Source of the DNA: Woeseia sp.
Lineage (GTDB): Bacteria; Pseudomonadota; Gammaproteobacteria; Steroidobacterales; Woeseiaceae
Direction: 5' to 3'
Assembly (NCBI GenBank): GCA_018701055.1
Contig: JABIUH010000002.1
Location: 1 to 24,719 of the forward strand
Length of the DNA stretch: 24,719 nucleotides
Shown here: one piece after another, positions 1-9,200 of the stretch
Numbering within the stretch: position 1 is the first letter of the stretch
How the letters are laid out: every line of letters begins with the position of its first letter
Position numbers and translations under genes: made by a program
The notes under the pieces: generated by a model
What the model saw: only the letters and a program-made list of their open reading frames with translations
Databases searched by the model: none
What the model was told of the DNA's origin: nothing

Positions 1-1
1 A

Positions 2-409
2 AGTGGTCAATGCATGTGCGGAGCGGTTCGCTTTGAAGCCGTAGATGTCGGTTCTGAACTAGGAATTTGCCACTGCATTATGTGTCAGCAGTGGGCGAGT
101 GGGCCGTTTCCTGCGATCAACGTGGCGACTGTGAGTTTTGAGAGCGAAGATAACCTGACTCGATTTCAATCTTCCGCGTGGGCAGAGCGCGGTTTTTGCA
201 AGGTGTGCGGCTCCAATATTTTCTATCGTGTGGTTTCCGATGGCAGTTATGACATGTGTCTCGGAGCGTTTGACGATAAATCAGGTTTCGAACTGCGGCA
301 CGAAATTTTTATCGATCGAAAACCTGATTGTTATTCGTTCGCGGGGGATCACAAGCGCCTGACCGAGGCTGAGACGATGGCGTTATATCCGGAGTTCACG
401 GCACCGTAG
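2..409 (+). CDS. GFA-family zinc protein, 5' end outside the window
   Basis: This is a member of the GFA family (glutathione-dependent formaldehyde-activating enzyme-like), small cytoplasmic zinc proteins often annotated in thiol or aldehyde chemistry; most members have no proven reaction. Three cysteine pairs are visible: CMC at the left edge, CHCIMC about 20 residues later, and CKVCGSN in the middle. They match the usual zinc sites of the fold. The first ATG (14) cannot be the true start, because the first cysteine of the CxC pair is encoded just before it at 11-13 and the frame is open to the edge, reading SGQCMCGAVRFE. Few residues are probably missing. No strong terminator is seen in the 119 bp before the next gene. 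The family is clear; the substrate is unknown. Confidence 0.85.
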   Translation, partial: SGQCMCGAVRFEAVDVGSELGICHCIMCQQWASGPFPAINVATVSFESEDNLTRFQSSAWAERGFCKVCGSNIFYRVVSDGSYDMCLGAFDDKSGFELRHEIFIDRKPDCYSFAGDHKRLTEAETMALYPEFTAP

Positions 410-528
410 ACTGTTATTGATACGATAATTGAGTTCGCAATCGGTTAGATTGTTAGGTCACTAGAAAATACTTCGTCGGACGCGCAGCGTTCGGGCGTTA
501 GCTACAATAATAATAAAGGCGGTGAAAA

Positions 529-1896
529 ATGATCAATCAGATCAGTGCACTTAACGCTATAACGGTCGCCATGATATTGACCTCAACCGCGGTTGCTGAG
601 GAAATTCGTCACGATCTTGCTGCTGACGCCTCAGCGAGTCGAATCGAAGCGGATATCGTTCGGTTGGTCGGTTTCGGCACTCGCCATACATTGTCCGAAA
701 CGGAATCCGATACGCGTGGAATTGGCGCAGCAAGACGTTGGATTGCAGATGAGTTCCGACAAATTTCTGCTGCCTGTGGCGAGTGTCTCGAAGTTCATAT
801 TATTGGCGATGTGATCTCCGGCGAAAGACGCATTCCAGAGCCGACGGAAGTCGTAAGCATCGTCGCAATTCAACGTGGCTCGTTGGATCCGGATCGCATG
901 GTGATGATGTCTGGAGATATCGACTCGCGCGTCAGCGACCCGCTAGATGCGACTTCCGATTCTCCAGGCGCTAACGACAATGCGAGCGGTATGGCTGGCG
1001 TTATTGAAGCGGCACGAGTCCTGTCGAAACATAAATTTGCAGGCACCATTGTTTATGCGGGCCTTTCCGGTGAAGAGCAGGGGTTATTTGGTGGCCAAAT
1101 TGTTGCGCGTCACGCGCTCGACAATGGGTGGCGCATAAAAGCAGTTTTGAACAATGACATGATCGGCAACATCACTGGCATTGATGGAGTAACTGACAAC
1201 ACGACAGCGCGGGTTTTTTCGGAAGGCACCCGTTACGTAGAGACGGAAGACGAGGCGCGCACGCGACGCTACAGCGGTGGTGAGGTCGATTCACCGTCAC
1301 GCAATATCGCGCGTTACATTGATCGCATGGCTGACGAATTCATTCCGAATCTCGATGTCATGATGATCTATCGCCTCGATCGCTTTGGTCGCGGTGGCCA
1401 CCACCGACCCTTCAACGAGGTGGGGATTCCTGGCGTACGGATTATGGAGACCCACGAGCATTACGAACGTCAACATCAAACGCTACGCACGGAAGCCGGC
1501 ATCGAGTATGGCGATGTCATTGAAGGTGTGAATTTCGATTACGCCCGAAAACTCACGGGACTCAACATTGTGAGCCTGGCAGGTATGGCCAAGGCGCCGC
1601 CGTTTCCGGCAGACGTGGAGATTGAAGGCGCAGTCCAGCCGAGCACTACACTCAGTTGGAGTATGCCGACCGGAAAAGCGGCTGAAAATCTGGCGGACTA
1701 CAAAGTTTATTGGCGGTTGACGACAGAAGCACAATGGACCTTCAGTAGAAATGTAGGTTTGGTCAACACGCATACACTCGAAAACATCGTCATCGACAAC
1801 TATCTCTTCGGCGTCGCGAGCGTATCAAAGGATGGCTATGAGTCGCCCGTGGTGTTTCCAGGCGCAACCGGTTCATTCGGTGGTTACGGCGAATGA
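529..1896 (+). CDS. Exported M28-family metallopeptidase with C-terminal FN3-like domain
   Basis: This is a 455-residue zinc peptidase of family M28 (aminopeptidase/carboxypeptidase-like). A signal peptide covers about residues 1-23, ending STAVA, so it acts in the periplasm or outside. The catalytic core is recognisable: D132 in GDIDS, D150 in GANDNASG, the E182/E183 pair in LSGEEQG, D210 in NNDMIG, and a late histidine (H311 or H316) in HEHYERQHQT. Residue 130 is Asp where M28 enzymes usually have the zinc-binding His of HxD. Residues from about 365 look like a fibronectin type III module (LSWSMPTG, YKVYWR, YLFGVASV). The start is supported by the purine-rich GGCGGTG upstream and by the signal peptide. 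The stop overlaps the permease start by 4 nt (ATGA), so the two are translationally coupled. It may trim peptides or N-capped amino acids for the downstream genes. The exact substrate cannot be told. Confidence 0.88.
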   Translation: MINQISALNAITVAMILTSTAVAEEIRHDLAADASASRIEADIVRLVGFGTRHTLSETESDTRGIGAARRWIADEFRQISAACGECLEVHIIGDVISGERRIPEPTEVVSIVAIQRGSLDPDRMVMMSGDIDSRVSDPLDATSDSPGANDNASGMAGVIEAARVLSKHKFAGTIVYAGLSGEEQGLFGGQIVARHALDNGWRIKAVLNNDMIGNITGIDGVTDNTTARVFSEGTRYVETEDEARTRRYSGGEVDSPSRNIARYIDRMADEFIPNLDVMMIYRLDRFGRGGHHRPFNEVGIPGVRIMETHEHYERQHQTLRTEAGIEYGDVIEGVNFDYARKLTGLNIVSLAGMAKAPPFPADVEIEGAVQPSTTLSWSMPTGKAAENLADYKVYWRLTTEAQWTFSRNVGLVNTHTLENIVIDNYLFGVASVSKDGYESPVVFPGATGSFGGYGE

Positions 1897-3158
1897 GTTC
1901 TGGAGCAAGTTCGCGGATACCCGTCCCCAAGTCGGAAAGCGTTAGCGGCTTTCAAATCGGAATAGTTATCTTCGGCGTTTCAATTACGTTGCCACTCATG
2001 TACAGCGCAGGTGAGCTCGTGCAGGGTATGGGCCTGTCCAAAGCCATCATTGCCGTCATTGCGGGTTCATTGATTTTGAGCGTGATGGCCGTTCCCGCAG
2101 CCATCGTTGGCGTGCGCACGCGCTTGTCGAGTTACATGATCGTCGAACATACCTTCGGCTCGGTCGGTGCCAAAATAATCAATTTCGCCCTTGGCCTGTT
2201 CTTGCTTGGGTGGTATGCGGTGACCGCAGAGCTTTTTGGGCGCACGCTATTTCTCGCAGCCGGTGAAATGGGCTTGGCCGGTGTTCCGGAGCCTGCCTAC
2301 ACCATCATGAGTAGCGTGTTGGTGATTGTTACCACGATCTACGGTTTTAGAGCGATCGAAAAACTGGCGTTAATCGCGGTGCCGTTTTTGCTATTGGCAC
2401 TTTCCGTCGTCGTCGTATTGTCCCTTCGCGAGGTTACGTTTAAAGACTTACTGGTCATCGAGCGCGCGGGAATGGATCTGCCAACAGCCATCTCGGCTGT
2501 CGTAGGGGCCGCGATTGTGGGTGTTGTCCTTATGCCTGATCTAACTCGCTATGGAAGATCCATTGGCGACTGTTTGACAGCGTCATTCTTCGGTATGGGG
2601 GTGGGTACCGCGATTGCTTATCTGTTGGGTATGGTTCCGGTTCTGGTCTGGAATGAATTAGAACCGATGACGTATATGTTTGTCATGGGGTTTGGTGGTG
2701 TCGCGTTGGTCGTACTCGTTTTTGCTACCTGGACAACCAATGTCATCAATCTTTATTCGACTGCATTGGCCGGTCGCGCGTCGATTCCATTCGGTAACTA
2801 CAGGAGCGTTGTGATTGTAGGCGGCGTGGTCGGCACATTGGGCGCATTGGTCGGCATCGCCAGTTCATTAATCGAATTCCTAATCACGCTGGGCTTACTT
2901 GTTCCGCCTATTGCCGGTGTCTACCTGTGCAACTTCTTTATATTGGGCCGCACCGATTTTTCTGCGGACAACTTACAGCATCGACCGGCGTTCAAGGTGA
3001 ATGCCTTTATCGCGGGGGTCGGGACTGGTGTGATTTCGACGTGGATGTATTTTAACGATCTTTCAATCACAACTATAGGCGCACTCGACTCGTTTTTTAT
3101 GTCCATTGTTTTCTATTGGATTTTGGAAAAGAGCAAAGCCCTGCTTGGGAAAGGCTGA
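1893..3158 (+). CDS. NCS1-type permease (cytosine/purine/hydantoin transporter-like)
   Basis: This is a 421-residue inner-membrane protein with about twelve hydrophobic segments, resembling the NCS1 (CodB-like) nucleobase, cation and hydantoin symporter family. Features include the N-terminal FGVSITLPLMYSAGELVQGMG stretch, a WYAVTAELFG segment, and MPDLTRYGRS, which resembles the conserved loop with Asp, Thr and Arg in cytosine permeases. Length fits CodB-like members. It overlaps the peptidase gene by 4 nt and is followed after one base by the GTG start of the HyuA-like gene. This packing strongly suggests that it imports the substrate of the HyuA and DUF917 proteins. Family members carry cytosine, allantoin, hydantoins or thiamine precursors. 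A hydantoin or thiohydantoin is my inference from the neighbours, not from residues in the pocket. Confidence 0.85.
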   Translation: MSSGASSRIPVPKSESVSGFQIGIVIFGVSITLPLMYSAGELVQGMGLSKAIIAVIAGSLILSVMAVPAAIVGVRTRLSSYMIVEHTFGSVGAKIINFALGLFLLGWYAVTAELFGRTLFLAAGEMGLAGVPEPAYTIMSSVLVIVTTIYGFRAIEKLALIAVPFLLLALSVVVVLSLREVTFKDLLVIERAGMDLPTAISAVVGAAIVGVVLMPDLTRYGRSIGDCLTASFFGMGVGTAIAYLLGMVPVLVWNELEPMTYMFVMGFGGVALVVLVFATWTTNVINLYSTALAGRASIPFGNYRSVVIVGGVVGTLGALVGIASSLIEFLITLGLLVPPIAGVYLCNFFILGRTDFSADNLQHRPAFKVNAFIAGVGTGVISTWMYFNDLSITTIGALDSFFMSIVFYWILEKSKALLGKG

Positions 3159-3159
3159 C

Positions 3160-4716
3160 GTGCGCATAGGGATCGATGTTGGAGGTACACATACCGATGC
3201 TGTCATCCTTGATGACCAAATCGTTATGGCGTCGACTAAAGTACTGACGTCGAAAAACGTTAAAGACGGCGTCATAAACGCACTCGATGAAGTGTTAAGC
3301 GAAAGCGGCATTGATTGTCACGCGATTGATGCCGTTATGATCGGTACAACACAATTCACTAATGCTGTTGTGCAACGTCGCGAACTCGCGCCGACCGCTA
3401 TCATCCGTATTGCGCTACCCTCCGGTGAAATGGTTCCTCCGATGCTTGACTGGCCCGATGATATTGCTGACGAGTTAGGTCGGCACATTTACATGATTCA
3501 CGGCGGCAAGACCTACGATGGGTTTCCGATCGCGCCATTACAGGACGATGAGATTGACGCTGCGGTGGATGACATCGTGGCGAAAGGCGTGCGGTTGGTG
3601 GCGGTGGTTGGAGTATTTTCACCTTCTGATCCAACGCAAGAGCAATACGTGGCGGCTCGTATTAGTGCGCGACATCCTGAGCTTCGCATCACGCTTTCTC
3701 ACAGCATTGGTCGCATGGGTATTCTGGAACGTGAAAACGCAGCGCTTCTCAATGCAAGTTTGTTGCCCCTGGCTGACAAAGTAGTGAGTTCGTTTGCGTC
3801 TGCACTACAAGAGCGTGATATTAAATGCCCTTTTTACATCAGCCAAAACGATGGCACGCTGATGTCCGCGGATTTTGCGGCCGAGTTTCCAGCGCTGACC
3901 TTTGCCTCGGGGCCGACCAACTCACTGCGCGGTGCAAGTCTCCTTACGCAACTCGACAACGCGGTTGTCGTGGATATTGGAGGGACGACGTCGGATATTG
4001 GCGTATTGCAAGATGGATTTCCGCGCCAATCCAATATCGCGATCGAAGTTGGCGGCGTGCGCACTAATTTTCGCATGCCTGATATTCAGTCGATTGGACT
4101 GGGCGGCGGTAGTTTAGTGAAAGATGGCGGCGCAACGATCGGCCCGCAATCGGTTGGTTACCGATTGGTCGAAGACGGCCTCGTTTTCGGCGGCGATACG
4201 CTGACGACAACGGATGTGCTTGTGGCATCAGGGAGAGCACTTATCGGCGACAAGGAAAGAGTGGCGGATCTCGACGCGACTGTCATTAAAACCGCAACTG
4301 AAAAAATGCATTCGATCATTGACAATGGCATTGACCAAATGAAGTCGAGTCGTGATCCAGTGCCGGTCATTCTTGTTGGTGGCGGGGCGGTGCTTGTTTC
4401 TGAGTCCTTAAAATCGGCAGCAGAGATTCACAGACCAGAACATTCTGGTGTCGCGAACGCAATAGGCGCTGCAAATGCTCAGGTTGGCGCAGAGAGTGAG
4501 CGTATTGTTTCCTACCGCTCTGTTCCGCGCGACAAGGTAATCGAAGAAATCAGCAGTCTGCTGACAGCAGATCTAATTCGTGCCGGTGCCGATCCCGAAA
4601 CGGTGCGAATTGCAGATATCGAAGAAACGTCTATTTCTTATATGGCGAACGACTCCACCAAGATTCGCGTGAAACTGGTCGGCGATCTTCTACTACGTAA
4701 ATCGGGAGAGCGCTGA
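3160..4716 (+). CDS. HyuA-type hydantoinase/oxoprolinase family protein (short form)
   Basis: This is a 518-residue protein of the hydantoinase A / 5-oxoprolinase superfamily, ATP-grasping enzymes with an actin-like fold that open cyclic amides. I chose the GTG at 3160 because the nucleotide-binding motif RIGIDVGGTHTD follows at once and GGGAAAGG lies just upstream at a good distance; the ATG at 3106 would overlap the permease by 53 nt. A first phosphate loop (IDVGGTHTD), TTQFTNAV, a second loop (VVDIGGTTSDIG), an LGGGS turn and VILVGGGAV near the C-terminus are visible. The protein is shorter than classical HyuA (about 690 residues) and matches the short type commonly next to DUF917. It starts one base after the permease stop, and its TGA shares one base with the next ATG. 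The likely role is ATP-dependent opening of a hydantoin-like ring; the substrate is unproven. Confidence 0.85.
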   Translation: MRIGIDVGGTHTDAVILDDQIVMASTKVLTSKNVKDGVINALDEVLSESGIDCHAIDAVMIGTTQFTNAVVQRRELAPTAIIRIALPSGEMVPPMLDWPDDIADELGRHIYMIHGGKTYDGFPIAPLQDDEIDAAVDDIVAKGVRLVAVVGVFSPSDPTQEQYVAARISARHPELRITLSHSIGRMGILERENAALLNASLLPLADKVVSSFASALQERDIKCPFYISQNDGTLMSADFAAEFPALTFASGPTNSLRGASLLTQLDNAVVVDIGGTTSDIGVLQDGFPRQSNIAIEVGGVRTNFRMPDIQSIGLGGGSLVKDGGATIGPQSVGYRLVEDGLVFGGDTLTTTDVLVASGRALIGDKERVADLDATVIKTATEKMHSIIDNGIDQMKSSRDPVPVILVGGGAVLVSESLKSAAEIHRPEHSGVANAIGAANAQVGAESERIVSYRSVPRDKVIEEISSLLTADLIRAGADPETVRIADIEETSISYMANDSTKIRVKLVGDLLLRKSGER

Positions 4717-5807
4717 TGTCGATACGAATAACGCACGAAGATATCGCTGATCTGTGCAAAGGATCGGTTTTCCTGGCGACAGGTGGTGGCGGTGATCCTT
4801 ACGTCAGCCAAATCCTCGTTGAGAAGATTCTGGAAAAACACGGGCCTGTCGATTTGGTATCGCTTAGTGATGTTCCGGACGACGCATTCATCGTCGCGAT
4901 CGGCGAGGTGGGCGCACCATCGGTCAGTCTCGAGCAATTGCCGATCGGCACCGAGTGCCTTGATGTCGTTGATCGATTCGAGGCATGGGTGGGCAAAAAA
5001 ATAACACACCTTGTTTCCTTCGAAGTGGGCGGCGCAAATTCGGTGATCCCACTTATTGCTGCGACAACGAAGAAAATTCCGCTCATTGACGGTGACGGCA
5101 TGGCGCGCGCGCTTCCAGAAGCGCAGATGATGACCTTTGCTATCGAAGGTGTTCGCCCGACACCAGCGGTCGCAGTCGACTACACAGGCGGTGCCGTGTA
5201 CTTCGATACGGAGGACACTTTGATTTACGAACGTCAGATTCGCAACATCGCCATGGCGATGGGCGGTATGGTTTTTACCGCCGAGAGTCCGATGACTGCC
5301 GCAGAGGCCAGGTGTGCAGTCGTACCCGGTACGATCAGTTTTGCGCTAGAGCTCGGGCGGATGCTGACGGCAAACTTCGGTAATTCGGTGCACGTGGAAA
5401 AACCCCTCCGTGAGCTGTTTGATCGTTCCGACTACGGCATCCTGAAGCATCTCTATACCGGTAAGATAGTGGATATCAATCGGAAGGTAGTCGGTGGTTT
5501 CGATGTCGGCGAGGCAATCGTTGAGGCCTTAGGCAATGACATGCCGCCGCTTACGTTGGCGATAAAAAACGAGTTTCTGGTCGCGACGGTTGGCGACAAG
5601 GTTGTTGCCTCAGTCCCTGATCTAATAACGATCGTGGATCATGAAACTTCTTCGCCTATCAACGCAGAACGGATTCACTACGGACAGCGCGTGACGGTAT
5701 TCGGCATCGGCTGTCCACCGCACTATCGTACTGAGCGGGCATTGAAAGTTGTGGCGCCACGGGCATTTGGCTTCGATTTTGACTATCGACCGATTGAATC
5801 ACTGTAG
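4716..5807 (+). CDS. DUF917 / S-methyl-thiohydantoin desulfurase-like protein
   Basis: This is a 363-residue cytoplasmic protein of the DUF917 family. As I recall, this Pfam family was renamed after S-methyl thiohydantoin desulfurase, an enzyme that removes the sulfur substituent from a thiohydantoin ring. Visible hallmarks are an N-terminal LATGGGGDP loop, the SFEVGGANSV segment, IPLIDGDGMARALPE, and a C-terminal domain with EFLVATVGD and ITIVDHETS. Length is normal. The start is fixed by a GGGAG Shine-Dalgarno at 4704-4708 and by the TGATG overlap with the HyuA-like gene. DUF917 and short HyuA genes are frequently adjacent, and here they form the end of a four-gene operon. Whether this copy handles a sulfur compound or a plain hydantoin cannot be read from the sequence. 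No clear terminator follows. Confidence 0.85.
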   Translation: MSIRITHEDIADLCKGSVFLATGGGGDPYVSQILVEKILEKHGPVDLVSLSDVPDDAFIVAIGEVGAPSVSLEQLPIGTECLDVVDRFEAWVGKKITHLVSFEVGGANSVIPLIAATTKKIPLIDGDGMARALPEAQMMTFAIEGVRPTPAVAVDYTGGAVYFDTEDTLIYERQIRNIAMAMGGMVFTAESPMTAAEARCAVVPGTISFALELGRMLTANFGNSVHVEKPLRELFDRSDYGILKHLYTGKIVDINRKVVGGFDVGEAIVEALGNDMPPLTLAIKNEFLVATVGDKVVASVPDLITIVDHETSSPINAERIHYGQRVTVFGIGCPPHYRTERALKVVAPRAFGFDFDYRPIESL

Positions 5808-6274
5808 GCGGTTGGCCGGAAATTTAACCAATCGGGTCGATTTTTTCTTAGCGGTTTTTTCGACAGGCGCCCGTTCGGATAGCCCCGGCAGACCAACGAG
5901 ACCGTACATCCAGATGGGATTGTCCCAAGCCTAAGTCGGCATTCATACATGTATATGCGTCAGAAACCCTATATTCATCAACTTTAGGGTGGCGACCTTT
6001 ACTTCAGCCACGCTCTGAGACCCGATGCTAACCGTCTGTTTCGATTAGTCAAAATTAATTGGCCTCAATAACGGTGGAAAATAATTCTGAATGTGGCAAC
6101 ATCCCAACAAACCGTGACTCGTCGAGCATTGACAATTCTTTACGGAACGTCTATTACTAAGCCCATCAAACAGTTTGACGAATGCTGGAAGGGGTTTTTG
6201 AGTGTTGTTGCCTTGTGCCAACATTTTTGGCCGTGGCGCACTCGGCTGACATATATAATATAGAGGTAATGACA
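5808..6274. other. Long intergenic leader before the TonB receptor
   Basis: These 467 bases contain no convincing gene. They hold a 10-bp perfect palindrome ATACATGTAT (5945-5954), a small inverted repeat ACCCTA (5966-5971) / TAGGGT (5985-5990), and a good sigma70-like promoter at 6129-6157. A weak hairpin with a T run lies at 6203-6228. The AT-rich stretch around 6251-6262 sits against the receptor Shine-Dalgarno. A T-rich segment follows the DUF917 gene (5839-5870) but has no proper stem. No riboswitch class was recognised. Confidence 0.6.
6129..6157 (+). promoter_or_regulatory. Candidate sigma70 promoter for the TonB receptor gene
   Basis: A perfect -35 hexamer TTGACA (6129-6134) is followed after 17 bases by TATTAC (6152-6157), which matches the -10 consensus at four of six positions. 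It would give a 5' untranslated leader of about 110 nt before the chosen ATG at 6275. A TATAAT at 6254-6259 was considered instead, but it has no -35 partner at a usable distance and would start the transcript inside the ribosome binding site. Confidence 0.45.
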
Positions 6275-9200
6275 ATGCAATTTGCTCTAATCAATAGGTG
6301 TACTAGGCAGGCTCTTAGATTTGGTGGTTTGGCGGCTTTGAATTTGTGTTTGTTCTCAGGTGTTTCGGTCGCGCAGGAAGAAGACGCGATTGAGGAAATA
6401 CGCGTTACGGGCTCTCGTATTGCGCGTGATCCGAATCTGTCTGGCTCGTTGCCGGTGCAGTCAATTACTGAGCAAGAAATTCAGTTGTCGGGCGAATTTT
6501 CGATCTCCGATGTTGTTAACGACGTGCCCGCGCTATTGTCATCTACCACCGCTGAAAGTTCTATCGACTCCAGCTTCAGTGACGGGGCACAAATTCTGAA
6601 CCTTCGCGGTCTCGGCGCAGCGAGAACGTTGGTTCTGCAGGACGGTCGACGACATGTTGGTGGTGTACGGGGAACATCGGCAGTTGACGTTGGTTCCATA
6701 CCTATCCGGCTCGTTGAGCGAGTTGAAGTTCTTACTGGCGGTGCATCCGCAATTTACGGTGCTGATGCCGTAACCGGTGTAGTCAACTTCATCATGAAAG
6801 ACGATTACGAAGGCTTCAGTATTGATGCTAATTACGGCATTTCCAGTAAGGGCGATGGTGCGCAGACAGCGATAACCGCTACCTGGGGAACCAATTTCGC
6901 TAACGATCGCGGCAACTTTGCAGTATCGGTAGACTATCGTACCGATGACGGTCTATCCATGGGTGACCGACCGGGGGCCCCTAATGGTCTGGCGAGCGAC
7001 AATAGGAATCCGGATCTACGTTTTCAGCGAGGCGATATTAGCGGTTCAACACCGTTGTTTGAGCAGTACTACAATTACGATAATACCGGTCAGTATCACT
7101 ATGGCCTCGGAATCCCGTCTGCCGGTGATTTTGTAAACAGTTACAACGCTGCGTTCCCAGGCTCCCCCATCAACGCGGGCAACCTGAATTCAGCCGAGAT
7201 GGCGCTTATCAATCGACGGGCTAATGCACCGGCTCGAGCAATTCACGATGACTATACTTTTAACATTACATCCGGTTGGGGCACGGTCGGGGCGGGCAAT
7301 GGGTTTAATTTTGGCGGTTGGGATCCCGACGTTGCTGTGGACCAAAACAACAACGGAACGCCCGATTGTCAGGATTCATGGCTGGGTTATAACTCTTCTT
7401 TTTCTGCTGCGGGTTTTGGCGTCGTAGGCGGTTGCTGGAGAATCAATGAGAACGGTAGTTACAGTATTCCGGGTGGAGCGGACGAATTAGTCGCGGGCAA
7501 TTTCAATGGCTGGGGTGCCTCGGACAACGACGTTTATAGGCAGACTGATTATACTCTTCTGCTGCCAGACGAGAAGGTATCTGTGAATGTTCTTGGCAGC
7601 TTCGATATCACTGACACAACCAGGGTATTTGGTGAATTCAAATTCGTCTCCCAGGAGACGGAACAGCCTGCCAATCCCAACTCTTTCTGGGATTTACTGA
7701 TGGGTAGTCCGGACAATCCGTTTTTGCCAGCGTGGTTGCAAACCGTTGCCGCAGGTACGGGTGGTGTGAGTAATACAATTGACCCGATCGGTTTTGGATC
7801 CACTAGCAAAACGGAGCGCGAGACGGCTCGAGCCGTTATCGGCCTTGAAGGTGAGTTTGATAACAGCTGGTCTTACGAGATCAGCGCCACTTACGGTCGT
7901 TTCGAACAATCTGGCTCTGGGACAAGAAGGATCATTAATGATCGTTGGTTTGCTGCTATCGATGCAGTCTCCGATCCGGTTTCGGGTGCACCAACATGTC
8001 GTTCGTCCGTCGATCCGTTGGCCCCTCCTGGGACAACGCCTTTCGGCATTCCTGCCTATGACCCTGGCTACTTTTCATTTACGCCGGGTGACGGATCGTG
8101 CATTCCACTGGATATCTGGAATGGTGCTGGTGGATACTCTCAGGCAGCGATGGACTGGGTAATGACGGATACATGGAGTAATTTGGTTATTGACCAAGCC
8201 GTGGTCTCGGCCTTCGTCAATGGCGATACATCAGATTTCTTCGAGTTACCACACGGTCCGATTTCATTTGCGGTCGGCGCTGAGTATCGTGAAGAGTCTT
8301 CTGACGCAACGTTTGACCCTTGGCAGCGCGGAGTGATTCCACCTGGTTCGCCGACTCCTGCCGGTGGGCAGTTAATTGACATATCTGGCAATGACTCACT
8401 GACATTTAGACCGCAGTTATCGACTAAGGATGAACAAGGTAGCTACGATGTCAGCGACGTGTTCATAGAGGCGTCAATTCCGCTACTTAGGGACGTTCCC
8501 TTCGCCCGTGAGTTGACGCTTGACTTTGCGGCTAGATTGTCAAACTACTCGACGGTCGGCAAGGCAACGACCTGGAAGACCAATTTGATCTGGGCGCCAG
8601 CAGATTCGTTCGCCGTTCGTGCCACATATTCTGAGTCTGTTCGTGCGCCAAATATTAGTGAGCTTTTCGCACCTACGGTGGGTCTGAATTTCCGGCCGGA
8701 TGATCCTTGCGCTGTTTCGGAAATTCAAGCGCTCGATCCGGTACAAGGGGCGCAAGTGCAGGCAAACTGTGAGCAAGTGTTTACATCAATTGGGCTAGAC
8801 CCTACGTATGGCACGGGTACCTACGCGTTCGTCGATCCGCTTTCCGCTTCTTTCGGTGGCACGACCTCTGGCAATCCACTGTTGATGGAAGAGACAGCAG
8901 AAACCTTAACGGTCGGGTTTGTGTACCAACCGGAATTCATTGCGGGTCTTAGCTTGACTGTCGACTATTGGGATATTTCCATTGCCGATGCAATTCAAGC
9001 TGTATCGTCACAAAACATCGTTGATGGTTGCTACCAAGGGCCGACATTAAACGTAGGTTTCTGTGACCTAACCGGCCGCAACAGTGATCCGCTTTCGCCC
9101 CAGTTCGGCGGCTTCAATTATCTTTCGCAAACGACGCTGAACTTCGCAAAGCTGGAAACCAACGGAATCGATTTTTCTGCGAAATATCAATGGGAAATCG

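Noticed and set aside
4638..5009. 123-codon antisense frame across the HyuA/DUF917 junction
   Set aside because: No start signal and no family resemblance; it spans two well-supported genes.
5875..5934. Short frame resembling the end of a gene after the DUF917 protein
   Set aside because: It is too short to match a family and has no start of its own; left as intergenic.
6203..6228. Attenuator hairpin in the TonB leader
   Set aside because: The stem is only 5 bp with an 11-nt loop; too weak to call as a terminator despite the T run.
6182..6274. Upstream extension of the TonB receptor frame
   Set aside because: The extra 31 residues contain no signal-peptide start, the region overlaps promoter-like sequence, and AGAGG at 6262-6266 is well placed for the ATG at 6275.
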